Assembly: GCF_007994075.1 (NCBI RefSeq)
Contig: NZ_VIWU01000001.1
Coordinates: 3,534,001-3,598,000, forward strand
Source of the DNA: Pseudonocardia hierapolitana
GTDB lineage: Bacteria; Actinomycetota; Actinomycetes; Mycobacteriales; Pseudonocardiaceae
Direction of reading: 5' to 3'
Length of the DNA stretch: 64,000 nucleotides
Below the pieces are notes generated by a model, which was not told the origin of the DNA, ran no database searches, and saw nothing but the letters and a program-made list of their open reading frames with translations. Position 1 is the first letter of the stretch. Each line of letters begins with the position of its first letter. Positions 29,196 through 38,201 of this stretch are shown here, one piece after another. The translations under genes and the position numbers were made by a program.

Positions 29196-29795
29196 GTGGT
29201 GGACGAGCGCTCCCGTTCTGGTTCGGCTCCCGGTTCGGAGGTGGCGCCAGGCACGTTGTTGGTGGCGGCTCCCGGACTGCTCGACCCCCACTTCCGGCGC
29301 ACTGTGATCTACGTCATCGAACACCGTCCGCGGGGCACCCTCGGCGTCGTCCTCAACCGCCCGAGCGAGGTCACGGTGCGCGACGTCCTCCCGTCGTGGG
29401 CGCCGCTGTCGTCGCAGCCGCCCGCGGTCTTCGTCGGAGGGCCGGTGGAGAGCGAGACGGCACTGTGCCTCGCGGCCGTGCGAACCGGCCAGGACCCGGG
29501 CGCGGTCGACGGGCTGATCACGGTGCGCGGCCCGGTGGCGCTCGTCGACCTCGACTCCGACCCGGCCGCGATCGCGCCGAGGCTGCGCGGCCTGCGCGTG
29601 TTCGCCGGCTACTCGGGCTGGGACGCCGGGCAGCTCGCGGGTGAGATCGAGCGGGGCGACTGGATCGTCGTGCCCGCGATCCCGGACGACGTGCTGGCCC
29701 GCCACGACGGGCGCCTGTGGGGGCACGTGCTGCGCCGGCAGGGCATGCCGCTGGCGCTGCTCGCGACCTACCCGCTGGACCTGAGGAACAACTAG
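29196..29795 (+). CDS. YqgE/AlgH family protein (UPF0301)
   Basis: Conserved cytosolic protein of unclear role. The 199-residue product starts at GTG 29196 and shows the family features GTLLVAAPGLLDPHFRRTVI, RGTLGVVLNRPSEV, VFVGGPVESETALCL and FAGYSGWDAGQLAGEIERGD. The length is typical. GTG 29199 is an equally possible start. It is followed by a 347-base spacer with repeats. Confidence 0.92.
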   Translation: MVDERSRSGSAPGSEVAPGTLLVAAPGLLDPHFRRTVIYVIEHRPRGTLGVVLNRPSEVTVRDVLPSWAPLSSQPPAVFVGGPVESETALCLAAVRTGQDPGAVDGLITVRGPVALVDLDSDPAAIAPRLRGLRVFAGYSGWDAGQLAGEIERGDWIVVPAIPDDVLARHDGRLWGHVLRRQGMPLALLATYPLDLRNN

Positions 29796-30142
29796 AGCGC
29801 TCCAGCTGTCGGTCGCTGTGCCCGTGCGTGGAGGGCTTCCGCGGGAGGCGGGCACTGGCGTCGTCGTGATCGACGGGTAGTCGGGGGGATCTGACCCCGG
29901 TTCGCGCGCCGAGCCCACCGGAACCCCGCCCGACCGGACCGACTCGACGGGACCCGATCGAGGGGCGACGGGCTCAGGCCCGGCGGCTGCCCCGAGCTGC
30001 GGCCACGGCCTCACCGGCCGGGATGCTCATGATCCGAACTGTCGGTTGCCCATGACCATGAGCACCCGCCACCGCAGATCATGAGCGCCAAGATCGCAAG
30101 TATCGGTTGCCCATGGCTGTCACCACAGCCATGGCCAACCGT
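29796..30142. other. Intergenic region with direct repeat and long hairpin
   Basis: No gene is seen in these 347 bases. The word TCGGTTGCCCATG occurs at 30042 and again at 30103 inside longer similar stretches. The second copy begins a hairpin: a 16-bp stem with one mismatch (30105-30120 against 30125-30140, arms ending CCATGGCTGT and ACAGCCATGG) around the loop CACC. The hairpin lies just past the stop codon of the leftward SdpI-like gene and could be its terminator, although no U-tract follows. Confidence 0.55.
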
Positions 30143-30592
30143 TCAGAGCTGCTGCTGGGCCCCGGCCGCCGCGGTGCGGCAGCCGGCGACGAGGTCGCAG
30201 CCCGCGCACGTCCCGCCGCACACCGACGGGCCGGGCTCCGGCGGCGGCACGGCAGCCGCCGCGCGATCTCCCGCCACACCCCCGACCCCGGTGAGGACGA
30301 AGGCCGCGACCGCGCTCACCACGACGAGGGTCCAGCCGAGCAGGCCGGTGGCTCCTGCCAGCAGTGCGCCGCCGCCTGCGACGGACACGGCGCCCGCCGC
30401 GCCGAGCGGGGCCGCCGCCACCTGGTTGGCCACGGCGAACGCGGCGTCGGAGCGCAGGCTCGCAGCCGTGCGCACCCCTGCCCAGCGGTTGCGCCTCAGC
30501 TTCCGGCGCAGTCCGAGGATCGCGATCGTGAGCAGCGCGGCACCGAGCACGACGAGCAGGGCACCCAGGGTGAGGCGGACGGGGAGCGGCAC
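30143..30592 (-). CDS. SdpI-family membrane protein with cysteine-rich tail
   Basis: Small membrane protein related to SdpI, the immunity/signal protein against the SDP toxin of Bacillus. The 149-residue product from GTG 30592 has three hydrophobic segments (about 5-27, 58-82, 86-108) and the SdpI loop NRWAGVRTAASLRSDAAFAV between the first two. Its C-terminal tail carries four cysteines (SVCGGTCAGCDLVAGC), an unusual possible metal or disulfide site. Immunity function is not shown; many SdpI-like proteins have no known toxin partner, and none is visible here. Confidence 0.75.
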   Translation of the reverse strand: MPLPVRLTLGALLVVLGAALLTIAILGLRRKLRRNRWAGVRTAASLRSDAAFAVANQVAAAPLGAAGAVSVAGGGALLAGATGLLGWTLVVVSAVAAFVLTGVGGVAGDRAAAAVPPPEPGPSVCGGTCAGCDLVAGCRTAAAGAQQQL

Positions 30593-30691
30593 GACGAACA
30601 GGCTACGCGGTGCTCATGGCCTCCGCTCCGCTTCGGCGGCTCGCGCCCGCACGCTCGCTGTACCCGATCGCGCAGGCCGGACCGCCGGCGC

Positions 30692-30838
30692 TACCCTGGT
30701 CACGTGGCCCGCCGACTTCTTCTCGAGGCCGCGCCGCACTGAGCGTGTCACACACGCTACGGCGCGGCCGACCCCTTCTGCCTCGAGCAGGGGGGTCTTC
30801 TGGTTTTCGGGCCCCCACGGACTTCCCAGGAGCGGGAC
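30692..30838 (+). promoter_or_regulatory. leuS leader: promoter, leader peptide and attenuator-like structure
   Basis: A -10 element TACCCT (30692-30697) lies six bases before the GTG of a 12-codon leader ORF rich in leucine codons. The end of the ORF overlaps a long stem: GGCCGCGCCG (30727-30736) with CGGCGCGGCC (30760-30769), enclosing AGCGTGT (30742) with ACACGCT (30752). A second hairpin follows, CCCCTTCTGC (30772) with GCAGGGGGG (30787), then TCTTCTGGTTTT, like an intrinsic terminator. The layout fits ribosome-mediated attenuation sensing charged tRNA-Leu. An antiterminator pairing could not be defined by eye. Confidence 0.65.
30704..30742 (+). CDS. Leucine-rich leader peptide of leuS
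   Basis: Twelve-codon ORF starting with GTG 30704 and ending TGA 30742; the product is MARRLLLEAAPH. Three consecutive leucine codons (CTT CTT CTC) occur, of which CTT is rare in this GC-rich genome, as expected for a stalling site. The start codon lies at the predicted transcription start, so the peptide would be translated leaderless. Its 3' end is part of the first arm of the attenuator stem. No family comparison is possible for such a short peptide. Confidence 0.6.
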   Translation: MARRLLLEAAPH

Positions 30839-33745
30839 ATGAGCACGGACACGACCGCAGCCGCGTCGGAGCGCGCCGAGGCACCCGGCAACGAGGGTGC
30901 CCCGCTGTTCCGCTACGGCGCCGCGCTGGCCGCGCAGATCGAGCGTCGGTGGCAGGACCGGTGGGAGAGCGAGGGCACGTTCCACGCGCCCAACCCGTCC
31001 GGGCCATGGGCTGATCCCACCCGCCTGGATCCCGAGGCCACGGGGCGCGAGAAGGTCTACCTGCTGGACATGTTCCCGTACCCGTCCGGCGCGGGGCTGC
31101 ACGTCGGCCACCCGCTGGGCTTCATCGGCACCGACGTGCTGGGCCGCTACCTGCGGATGAACGGCCGCACCGTGCTGCACGCCATGGGCTTCGACGCGTT
31201 CGGGCTGCCCGCCGAGCAGTACGCGGTGCAGACCGGCACGCACCCGCGGAAGACCACCGAGGAGAACATCAAGCGCTACAAGGCGCAGCTGCGCCAGCTG
31301 GGCCTGGCCCACGACGAGCGCCGCTCGGTGGCCACCACCGACGTCGAGTTCTACCGCTGGACGCAGTGGATCTTCCTGCAGATCTTCAACAGCTGGTACG
31401 ACGAGAAGCAGCAGAAGGCCCGGCCCATCGCCGAGCTGGAGGCCGAGTTCGCGCGGGACGAGCGCCGGACGCCGGATGGCCGCGGTTGGTGCGAGCTGAC
31501 GCGGGCCGAGCAGCGCAGCGTGATCGACGGCTACCGGCTGGCCTACATCTCCGAGGCGCCGGTGAACTGGTGCCCCGGTCTGGGCACGGTGCTGGCCAAC
31601 GAGGAGGTCACCGCCGACGGGCGCAGCGAGCGGGGCAACTTCCCCGTGTTCCGCCGCAACCTGAAGCAGTGGATGATGCGGATCACGGCCTACGCCGACC
31701 GCCTGATCGACGACCTGGACCGGCTGGACTGGCCGGACTCGATCAAGACGATGCAGCGGAACTGGATCGGTCGCTCCGCGGGCGCGCAGGTCCGCTTCCC
31801 CGTCGACGGCGCGGAGATCGAGGTCTTCACCACCCGGCCGGACACGCTGTTCGGCGCCACGTACATGGTGCTGGCGCCCGAGCACCCGCTGATCGACACG
31901 ATCGTCCCCGAGCGGTGGCCCGACGGCGTCGACTCCCGGTGGACCGGCGGAGCGGCCGGACCGCGGGAGGCGATCGGTGCGTACCAGGAAGCCGCATCGC
32001 GCAAGTCCGAGCTGGACCGCCAGGAGAACAAGGAGAAGACCGGCGTCTTCACCGGCGCGTACGCCATCAACCCGGTGAACGGCGAGCGGATCCCGGTCTT
32101 CGTCGCCGACTACGTGCTGATGGGCTACGGCACCGGCGCGATCATGGCCGTTCCCGGGCAGGACCAGCGCGACTGGGACTTCGCCCAGGCCTTCGGCCTG
32201 CCGATCGTGCGCACCGTCCAGCCCAGCGAGGGCTGGGACGGCGAGGCGTACACCGGTGACGGTCCCGCGATCAACTCGGCCAACGACGAGATCAGCCTGA
32301 ACGGCATGGGCGTCGCCGAGGCGAAGCAGGCCATCACCGGGTGGCTGGCCGCGCGCGGAGCGGGCGAGGCCGTCGTGCAGTACAAGCTGCGCGACTGGCT
32401 GTTCTCCCGCCAGCGGTACTGGGGTGAGCCGTTCCCGATCGTGTGGGACGAGGACGGCCCGGTCGCGCTGCCCGCCGACCAGCTGCCGGTCGAGCTGCCC
32501 GACGTCGACGACTACTCCCCCAAGACCTACGACCCGGACGCCGCCGACACCGAGCCGGAGCCGCCGCTGTCGCGTGCCACCCAGTGGGTCGAGACCGACC
32601 TGGACCTGGGTCCCGCCGACGGCAACAGGGGGCTGCAGCACTACCGCCGCGAGACCAACACCATGCCCCAGTGGGCCGGCTCGTGCTGGTACCCGATCCG
32701 GTACCTGGACCCGGAGAACCACGAGCGGTTCGTCGACGCCGACGTCGAGCAGTACTGGATGGGCAAGGACCCGTCGCGGCCGGGCGACCCCGGTGGCGTC
32801 GACCTGTACGTCGGCGGCGTCGAGCACGCCGTGCTGCACCTGCTGTACGCCCGGTTCTGGCACAAGGTCCTGTACGACCTGGGCCACCTGAGCTCGGAGG
32901 AGCCGTTCCGCAGGCTGGTCAACCAGGGCTACATCCAGGCCTACGCCTACACCGACGCCCGCGGTGCCTACGTCCCGGCCGAGGAGGTGGTCGAGGACGA
33001 GGAGGGGCGTTTCACGTGGAACGGTCAGCCGGTGCGGCGCGAGTACGGGAAGATGGGCAAGTCGCTGAAGAACGTGGTGACGCCCGACGAGATGTGCGAC
33101 CGCTACGGCGCCGACACCTTCCGCTTGTACGAGATGTCCACGGGCCCGCTGGAGGTCTCCCGGCCCTGGTCCACCCGTGACGTGATCGGTTCGCACCGGT
33201 TCCTGCAGCGCGTCTGGCGCAACCTGGTGGACGAGCAGACCGGCGCGGTCCGCGTCACCGAGGACGAGCCCGACACCGAGACGCTGCGGGTGCTGCACAG
33301 GGTGATCGCCGGCGTGCACAGCGACTACGCCGCGCTGCGCTACAACACGGCTGCGGCCAAGCTGATCGAGCTGAACAACCACCTGACCAAGGTCTACGGC
33401 ACGGTCGGCGTGCCCCGCTCCGTCGCGGAGCCGCTGGTGCTGATGATGGCGCCGCTGACGCCGCACATCGCGGAGGAGCTGTGGTCGTTGCTGGGCCACG
33501 AGGGCTCGCTGGCCTATCACTCGTTCCCGGTGGCCGACGAGCAGTACCTGGCCGCAGACACCGTCGAGTACCCGATCCAGATCAACGGCAAGGTGCGCTC
33601 GCGCGTCACGGTGGCGGCCGACGCCACGGCCGATCAGGTGGAGGCCGCCGCGTTGGCCGACGAGAAGGTCGTCGCCGCGCTGGCCGGCCGGGCGCCCCGC
33701 AAGGTGATCGTGGTGCCCGGCCGACTGGTCAACGTGGTGATCTGA
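30839..33745 (+). CDS. leuS: Leucyl-tRNA synthetase
   Basis: Class I synthetase that charges tRNA-Leu. The 968-residue product from ATG 30839 has the HIGH-type motif [18 protein letters not shown], the CP1 editing insertion ([20 protein letters not shown]) and the KMSKS-type motif [18 protein letters not shown]-terminal anticodon-binding domain ends [14 protein letters not shown]. Length is typical of actinobacteria. The ribosome binding site is CCAGGAGCGGG. Expression is probably controlled by the leucine leader upstream. A near-parS word (GTTTCACGTGGAAC) lies in its coding sequence at 33009. Confidence 0.98.
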   Translation: MSTDTTAAASERAEAPGNEGAPLFRYGAALAAQIERRWQDRWESEGTFHAPNPSGPWADPTRLDPEATGREKVYLLDMFPYPSGAGLHVGHPLGFIGTDVLGRYLRMNGRTVLHAMGFDAFGLPAEQYAVQTGTHPRKTTEENIKRYKAQLRQLGLAHDERRSVATTDVEFYRWTQWIFLQIFNSWYDEKQQKARPIAELEAEFARDERRTPDGRGWCELTRAEQRSVIDGYRLAYISEAPVNWCPGLGTVLANEEVTADGRSERGNFPVFRRNLKQWMMRITAYADRLIDDLDRLDWPDSIKTMQRNWIGRSAGAQVRFPVDGAEIEVFTTRPDTLFGATYMVLAPEHPLIDTIVPERWPDGVDSRWTGGAAGPREAIGAYQEAASRKSELDRQENKEKTGVFTGAYAINPVNGERIPVFVADYVLMGYGTGAIMAVPGQDQRDWDFAQAFGLPIVRTVQPSEGWDGEAYTGDGPAINSANDEISLNGMGVAEAKQAITGWLAARGAGEAVVQYKLRDWLFSRQRYWGEPFPIVWDEDGPVALPADQLPVELPDVDDYSPKTYDPDAADTEPEPPLSRATQWVETDLDLGPADGNRGLQHYRRETNTMPQWAGSCWYPIRYLDPENHERFVDADVEQYWMGKDPSRPGDPGGVDLYVGGVEHAVLHLLYARFWHKVLYDLGHLSSEEPFRRLVNQGYIQAYAYTDARGAYVPAEEVVEDEEGRFTWNGQPVRREYGKMGKSLKNVVTPDEMCDRYGADTFRLYEMSTGPLEVSRPWSTRDVIGSHRFLQRVWRNLVDEQTGAVRVTEDEPDTETLRVLHRVIAGVHSDYAALRYNTAAAKLIELNNHLTKVYGTVGVPRSVAEPLVLMMAPLTPHIAEELWSLLGHEGSLAYHSFPVADEQYLAADTVEYPIQINGKVRSRVTVAADATADQVEAAALADEKVVAALAGRAPRKVIVVPGRLVNVVI

Positions 33746-33751
33746 GGTCGG

Positions 33752-33997
33752 TCACCGGGTCAACCAGCGGCCGAACCAGCGCTGGATCCGAGGCAGTACG
33801 CCCCAGACCACGGTCGCGGTCATGATCGGCACGACCACGATGAAGCGCACGGCGGCCGGGAGCTCGTGCACGACCGGATCCGTCAGCGTGACGATGACGA
33901 GGATCAGCGGGTAGATCGCGCAGGTCAGCAGCACCCACATCTTCCAGCGTCGCGGGGCGGTGGAGGTGGGCTGCTCGCGCAGCGGGGTCGTCGGCAT
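33752..33997 (-). CDS. Small two-helix membrane protein
   Basis: The 81-residue product has a basic N-terminus (MPTTPLREQPTSTAPRRWKM) and two hydrophobic helices (about 21-38 and 46-66), ending RIQRWFGRWLTR. This resembles the membrane tail found on some antibiotic-biosynthesis-monooxygenase domain proteins, here as a stand-alone protein. It is divergent from the XRE regulator at 34105, which may control it. Function is unknown. Confidence 0.7.
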   Translation of the reverse strand: MPTTPLREQPTSTAPRRWKMWVLLTCAIYPLILVIVTLTDPVVHELPAAVRFIVVVPIMTATVVWGVLPRIQRWFGRWLTR

Positions 33998-34104
33998 GTC
34001 CCCACGGTGCGCGCGCGGACGCGAGCCGTTCAGGGCGCGCCGTTCCTGGTTGCGGCCTCGGTGGCAGTCGCAGGGCCACCCACGACCGTTGCGTCGCTGG
34101 GACG

Positions 34105-34953
34105 ATGGTCGTCGTGAGCTCGACAGCGCTTGCCGCCTTCCTGCGGGCCCGCCGGGCCCGGATCCGCCCCGAGGACGTCGGGTTGCCCGGTGGCGTGGGA
34201 CTGCGGCGCACCCCCGGCCTTCGACGGGAGGAGCTGGCCGCGCTCGCGGGAGTGAGCGTCGACTACTACATCCGGCTGGAACAGGGCAAGGAGACGAACC
34301 CGAGCAGCGCGGTGCTCGGCGCGCTGGCCGGCGCGTTGCGGCTCGACGACGAAGCGCGGTCCCACCTGTTCGCGCTCGCCGACCACGTCGCCAGGCGCAG
34401 GCGGGTGCACCGCCCGCCGGACCGCGCGGTCACAGCGAGCATGCGGCTGCTCCTGGAGAACCTGCGCCCGTGCCCGGCACTGCTGCTGAGCCGCACCAGC
34501 GATGTGCTCGCCGCCAATCCCGAGGGCCTCGCGCTCTACCACGGTCTGGTCGAGTGGCCGCCCGGCCGGAGGAACACGATCCGCTACATGTTCCGGCATC
34601 CGGGGGCGCCTGCGCTGTTCGGGGACTGGCGGTCGTCGGCGGCGGGAGCGGTTGCGGACCTGCGCACGGTGCTCGCCACCGACCCGGACGCGCCCGACGT
34701 CGCCGCGCTGGTCGAGGAACTGTCGGCGGTGAGCCCGGAGTTCGCCTCGCTCTGGGAGCGCCACGACGTCCGTCGCAAGAGCGGCGCGCAGAAGGTCTTC
34801 CACCACCCGGCGGTGGGGACGCTCTCCCTGGTGTGGGAGGTGCTGCGCTCGGGTGACGGCAGTACCCGGCTCACCGTCCACCAGGCTGCACGGGGCACGC
34901 CGGACCACGACGCGCTCTCGCTGTTGGCGATCGCCGCCGACGCCGCCCGGTAG
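34105..34953 (+). CDS. XRE-family regulator with MmyB-like ligand domain
   Basis: Helix-turn-helix transcription factor. The 282-residue product has an N-terminal XRE domain (TPGLRREELAALAGVSVDYY, IRLEQGKETNPSSAVLGALA) and a C-terminal MmyB-like LBD of PAS fold (RTSDVLAANPEGLALYHGLV, NTIRYMFRHPGAPALF, GTLSLVWEVLRSGDGS) that may bind a fatty acid or other lipid ligand. Such regulators usually control the adjacent divergent gene, here the small membrane protein at 33752. ATG 34105 or GTG 34114 may start. Confidence 0.88.
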   Translation: MVVVSSTALAAFLRARRARIRPEDVGLPGGVGLRRTPGLRREELAALAGVSVDYYIRLEQGKETNPSSAVLGALAGALRLDDEARSHLFALADHVARRRRVHRPPDRAVTASMRLLLENLRPCPALLLSRTSDVLAANPEGLALYHGLVEWPPGRRNTIRYMFRHPGAPALFGDWRSSAAGAVADLRTVLATDPDAPDVAALVEELSAVSPEFASLWERHDVRRKSGAQKVFHHPAVGTLSLVWEVLRSGDGSTRLTVHQAARGTPDHDALSLLAIAADAAR

Positions 34954-34956
34954 CTC

Positions 34957-35370
34957 TCAGGCGCCCTTCTCCTTCTTGCCGAGCGCGCCCGCGACGAGGA
35001 CCGCGGCCCAGATCCCGAGCGGGATCGCGGGCCAGAACGAGTGCAAGGAGCCGGACAGCAGTGAGGTGCCGCCCCAGATGGCGATCATGATGATCGCGCC
35101 GCCCAGCCACTCGCGCCACTCGTTCGTCCACTTGCGGTGCTCGAGGGCCGCGGCCGGCTGCGCGACGGCGGGCACCGTGACCGGTGGGAGATCGGCGGTG
35201 ATGGGCTCGAGCTCGCCGTAGGTGGTTGCGGCGTACGCCGAGCGCACGCGGTCGTCGTACTCGGAGAGATCGAGCCGGCCCTCGTCGAGCGCGATCCGCA
35301 GCCGCTCGGCCGTGGCAGCGCGGTCGGCATCGGAGATGCGCATGCGGCTGCGGTCGGCGTCGGGGCTCAC
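34957..35370 (-). CDS. DUF1707 membrane protein
   Basis: Actinobacterial protein with an N-terminal DUF1707 domain (RISDADRAATAERLRIALDE, GRLDLSEYDDRVRSAYAATT) followed by two hydrophobic segments (GGAIIMIAIWGGTSLLSG and PAIPLGIWAAVLVAGALG). The 137-residue product is taken from GTG 35370, which follows TACGAT by seven bases, a leaderless arrangement; ATG 35343 is the shortest option. DUF1707 is a small helical cytosolic domain of unknown function, often tied to membrane stress proteins. Confidence 0.8.
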   Translation of the reverse strand: MSPDADRSRMRISDADRAATAERLRIALDEGRLDLSEYDDRVRSAYAATTYGELEPITADLPPVTVPAVAQPAAALEHRKWTNEWREWLGGAIIMIAIWGGTSLLSGSLHSFWPAIPLGIWAAVLVAGALGKKEKGA

Positions 35371-35430
35371 GAGCCCGATCGTACGAGCGACGGCCGGGCC
35401 GGGCATCGATCCTTCGGCGGACCTCGTGGG

Positions 35431-35970
35431 TCAGATCCGGCGGGCGGAGTTGAACTTCATCCGGCCCATGTCGGAGATCTTGACCGGGCTCTTCCGGGTG
35501 CTGGCGTGCACGACCTTGCCGTCGCCGATGTAGATGCCGACGTGGCTCACCGGCTTGTAGAAGAACACGAGGTCGCCGGGCTGCAGCTCGCCGCGCGAGA
35601 CGGGCGTGCCGACCTTCGACTGCGCTCGACTGGTGCGCGGCAACGACTTGCCCGCCTTCTTGAACGCCCACGAGACGAGGCCGGAGCAGTCGAAGGCGTT
35701 CGGGCCGCTCGCCCCGTACCGGTACGGGGAGCCGACCTTGCTCATTGCGTGGTCGACGGCTGCGGCCCGCGTTGCAGCGGCTGCCGCACCGGCAACGGCG
35801 GGCTCGGCGAGCACGGGCGCACTCTGGACGACCGGGGTGACGGTCACCGCGACGGGGGCGGCGGGAGCGGCCTCGGCGGCGCCGGGGAGCACGGCGAAGA
35901 CGGAGGCGGCGGCAGCGGCGGTGGTCACGACGGCGGCGCGAACCGCGAGAGCGGGGAGGTGCTTGGGCAC
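35431..35970 (-). CDS. Secreted NlpC/P60 cell-wall peptidase
   Basis: Cysteine peptidase that would cut peptide stems of peptidoglycan outside the cell. The 179-residue product from GTG 35970 has a signal peptide (ALAVRAAVVTTAAAAASVFA, cleavage near AEAAPA), an alanine-rich linker, and a C-terminal NlpC/P60 domain with Cys95 in FDCSGLVSW, His143 in SHVGIYIGDG and His155 in VVHAST. The small size matches single-domain enzymes of the RipB/RipD type. It has a long structured leader, so expression is probably RNA-controlled. Confidence 0.9.
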   Translation of the reverse strand: MPKHLPALAVRAAVVTTAAAAASVFAVLPGAAEAAPAAPVAVTVTPVVQSAPVLAEPAVAGAAAAATRAAAVDHAMSKVGSPYRYGASGPNAFDCSGLVSWAFKKAGKSLPRTSRAQSKVGTPVSRGELQPGDLVFFYKPVSHVGIYIGDGKVVHASTRKSPVKISDMGRMKFNSARRI

Positions 35971-36160
35971 GGGGTGGTCCTCGGGGTAGCACCGACGGAC
36001 GGGTCCCGCGGGCCGGGGGAGCCCGCAGGAACCGACGGGATGCGTCCTGCACGGCCCCATCTCGCATCCGGGCCGTGCCACATCCCGCCTGTCCGGCGGT
36101 GACCCTGCGCCCGCCGCTCCCGTTGAGCGTCGGTGGCGCAGAGCCGTCCGGCAGATTACG
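35971..36160 (-). promoter_or_regulatory. Structured leader of the NlpC/P60 gene with potential pseudoknot
   Basis: Read on the minus strand, the leader holds a compound hairpin (CTGCGCC/GGCGCAG at 36105-36111 and 36135-36141, with an inner GCTC/GAGC stem). Next comes a short hairpin (CCGCC/GGCGG, 36085-36099), then a 9-bp hairpin GCACGGCCC/GGGCCGTGC (36049-36057 and 36070-36078). The loop of the last one includes CGCATCC (+ strand 36063-36069), complementary to GGATGCG at 36038-36044 just downstream, so an H-type pseudoknot can form. Cell-wall hydrolase genes in actinobacteria are often under riboswitch control. The c-di-AMP ydaO consensus words were not convincingly found. Confidence 0.5.
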
Positions 36161-36423
36161 AACGCATTTCAATGCCCAGTCATGACGAAGCTCTCAATTC
36201 ATCGGTCGCTATCCGGTGAACCTGCTCACCGTCGATTGGGCCGAATAGGGCACGTTCCGGACGCGCGTACTGCTCCGTGACCGGGTTGATCTCCGCAGCA
36301 TGGGTGACCTGCGGCACAAGATGTGACGAGATGCGTTCGTGATTGCATCAGACGAGTGAAGTTGCTTCCGGAATGGAACGGAGGCGGAGTTTTGGGAAAG
36401 GTTGTCGATCTGCAAACGAATCA
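36161..36423. other. AT-richer spacer upstream of the NlpC/P60 leader
   Basis: No gene is seen. This stretch is visibly less GC-rich than its surroundings and should contain the promoter of the NlpC/P60 transcription unit. On the minus strand, ATGACT and TAATCT lie 19 bases apart about 36158-36190, a possible -35/-10 pair with a slightly long spacer. Nothing else was recognised. Confidence 0.35.
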
Positions 36424-36457
36424 GCCCCGGTCGTGGCGGTAGGGCCACGGCCGGGGC
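36424..36457 (-). terminator. Terminator downstream of ino1
   Basis: GCCCCGGTCGTGGC (36424-36437) pairs with GCCACGGCCGGGGC (36444-36457): 14 bp with one G-T pair and a 6-base loop. On the minus strand it is followed by TGATTCGTTTGC, moderately T-rich. It lies 30 bases past the ino1 stop codon. Confidence 0.75.
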
Positions 36458-36487
36458 CGGATGGGGTGCCGGAGCCGGTGGAGGGGG

Positions 36488-37567
36488 TCAGCGCTCCCGT
36501 TCGCCGCGGATGAACTCCTCCACCGCCTGGCGGGCGACGTCGTCGCTGTACTGCTCGGGCGGGGACTTCATGAAGTAGCTCGCCGCGGAGAGCACGGGCC
36601 CGCCGATTCCCCGGTCCTTGGCGAGCTTGGCCGCGCGTACGGCGTCGATGATGATCCCCGCGGAGTTGGGTGAGTCCCAGACCTCGAGCTTGTACTCCAG
36701 GTTCAGCGGCACGTCGCCGAACGCCCTGCCCTCGAGCCGGACGTAGGCCCACTTGCGGTCGTCGAGCCACGCGACGTAGTCCGACGGCCCGATGTGGACG
36801 TTCTCCTTGCCGAGGTCGCGGTCGACCTGCGACGTGACCGACTGGGTCTTCGAGACCTTCTTCGACTCCAGCCGCTCCAGCTCCTTCATGTTCAGGAAGT
36901 CCATGTTCCCGCCCACGTTGAGCTGCATGGTGCGGTCGAGCTGCACGCCGCGATCCTCGAACAGCCGGGCGAGTACGCGGTGGGTGATGGTGGCGCCGAC
37001 CTGGCTCTTGATGTCGTCGCCGATGATCGGCACGCCCGCGACGCGGAACTTCTCGGCCCACTCCGGGTCGGAGGCGATGAACACCGGCAGGGCGTTGACG
37101 AACGCGACGCCCGCGTCGAGGGCCGCCTGCGCGTAGAAGCGGTCGGCCGCCTCGCTACCGACCGGGAGGTAGGACACGACCACGTCGGCGCGGGTGTCGC
37201 GGAGCACCTGCGCGACGTCGACCGGCTCGTCGTCGGACTCGTCGATCGTCTCGCGGTAGAACCGGCCCAGCCCGTCGAGCGTGTGGCCGCGCTGCACCGG
37301 AACGCCGAGCGGCGGGACGTCGCAGATCTTGATCGTGTTGTTCTCGCTGGCCGAGATCGCCTCGGAGAGGTCGCGCCCGACCTTCTTGGCGTCGACGTCG
37401 AACGCGGCCACGAACTTGACGTCGCGCACGTGGTACCCACCGAAGTCGACGTGCATCAGGCCGGGCACGCGCGTGGCCGGATCGGCGTCCGCGTAGTAGT
37501 GCACGCCCTGCACCAGCGACGCCGCGCAGTTCCCCACGCCGACGACGGCGACACGGACCTCACTCAT
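36488..37567 (-). CDS. ino1: Inositol-3-phosphate synthase
   Basis: NAD-dependent enzyme converting glucose 6-phosphate to myo-inositol 3-phosphate, the entry to phosphatidylinositol, mannosides and mycothiol in actinobacteria. The 359-residue product has the NAD-binding [40 protein letters not shown], the active-site region [20 protein letters not shown] and [12 protein letters not shown]. It is the short actinobacterial form. Its start overlaps the PadR stop by 8 bases, so regulator and enzyme share a transcript. Confidence 0.96.
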   Translation of the reverse strand: MSEVRVAVVGVGNCAASLVQGVHYYADADPATRVPGLMHVDFGGYHVRDVKFVAAFDVDAKKVGRDLSEAISASENNTIKICDVPPLGVPVQRGHTLDGLGRFYRETIDESDDEPVDVAQVLRDTRADVVVSYLPVGSEAADRFYAQAALDAGVAFVNALPVFIASDPEWAEKFRVAGVPIIGDDIKSQVGATITHRVLARLFEDRGVQLDRTMQLNVGGNMDFLNMKELERLESKKVSKTQSVTSQVDRDLGKENVHIGPSDYVAWLDDRKWAYVRLEGRAFGDVPLNLEYKLEVWDSPNSAGIIIDAVRAAKLAKDRGIGGPVLSAASYFMKSPPEQYSDDVARQAVEEFIRGERER

Positions 37568-38147
37568 TGCGGCTCCTTCTCTCGTCTTCCTGGTCTGCGG
37601 GTTCCGCCTCGCCCTGCGCCGCGCGCTCGGTGGCGATCAGCTCGTTGAGCCACCGCACCTCCCGCTCGCAGGTGTCGAGGCCGAGCTGGTGGAGCTGCTG
37701 GGTGTAGTTGTCGATCTGCTCCCGCGCCCGGACGAGGGCCGCCCGCAGCCCTTCACGGCGCTCCTCGACCGCCCTCCTGCGGCCCTCGAGGATCCGCATG
37801 CGCGTCTCCGCGGGTGTGCGGGAGAAGAACGCGAGGTGGACGCCGAAGCCCTCGTCGTCCCACGCGTGCGGTCCGGCCTCGGAGAGCAGCTCGGCGAGGC
37901 GCTCCTTGCCCTCGGCTGTGATCCGGTACACACGACGGCTCCGCCGGGGCCACGCCCCGGGTTCCGGTGCCGGCTGCTCGGGGTCCTCGACGATCAGGCC
38001 GGCGCGGGTGAGGCGGCGCAGCGCCGGGTACAGCGACCCGTAGGAGAACAGCCGGAAGCCGCCCAGCCTCAGCCCGAGCTGCTTGCGCAGCTCGTAGCCG
38101 TGGACCGGGGCCTCCTGGAGCAGGCCGAGGATCGCCAGCTCGAGCAC
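37560..38147 (-). CDS. PadR-family transcriptional regulator
   Basis: Winged-helix repressor. The 195-residue product from GTG 38147 (RBS GGAGGTGAGG) has the PadR N-terminal domain [40 protein letters not shown] and [21 protein letters not shown] long C-terminal coiled-coil dimerization helix follows (about 115-180). It is co-transcribed with ino1, the pairing seen in mycobacteria (Rv0047c-Rv0046c). A palindrome over its promoter suggests autoregulation and therefore control of ino1. Confidence 0.9.
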   Translation of the reverse strand: MLELAILGLLQEAPVHGYELRKQLGLRLGGFRLFSYGSLYPALRRLTRAGLIVEDPEQPAPEPGAWPRRSRRVYRITAEGKERLAELLSEAGPHAWDDEGFGVHLAFFSRTPAETRMRILEGRRRAVEERREGLRAALVRAREQIDNYTQQLHQLGLDTCEREVRWLNELIATERAAQGEAEPADQEDERRSRNE

Positions 38148-38201
38148 GACGACCTCACCTCCGTTGCCGCGCCGCGATACCACGTGCCGATAGCGCGAGG
38201 C

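Noticed and set aside
30700..30838. T-box riboswitch before leuS
   Set aside because: No T-box consensus or specifier stem was found; the leucine leader peptide model fits better.
30614..33520. 968-codon minus-strand ORF opposite leuS
   Set aside because: Mirror frame of the leuS gene; leuS motifs are unambiguous on the plus strand.
35971..36160. Firm c-di-AMP (ydaO) riboswitch call
   Set aside because: The hallmark conserved words could not be found by eye, so it is left as an unnamed structured leader.
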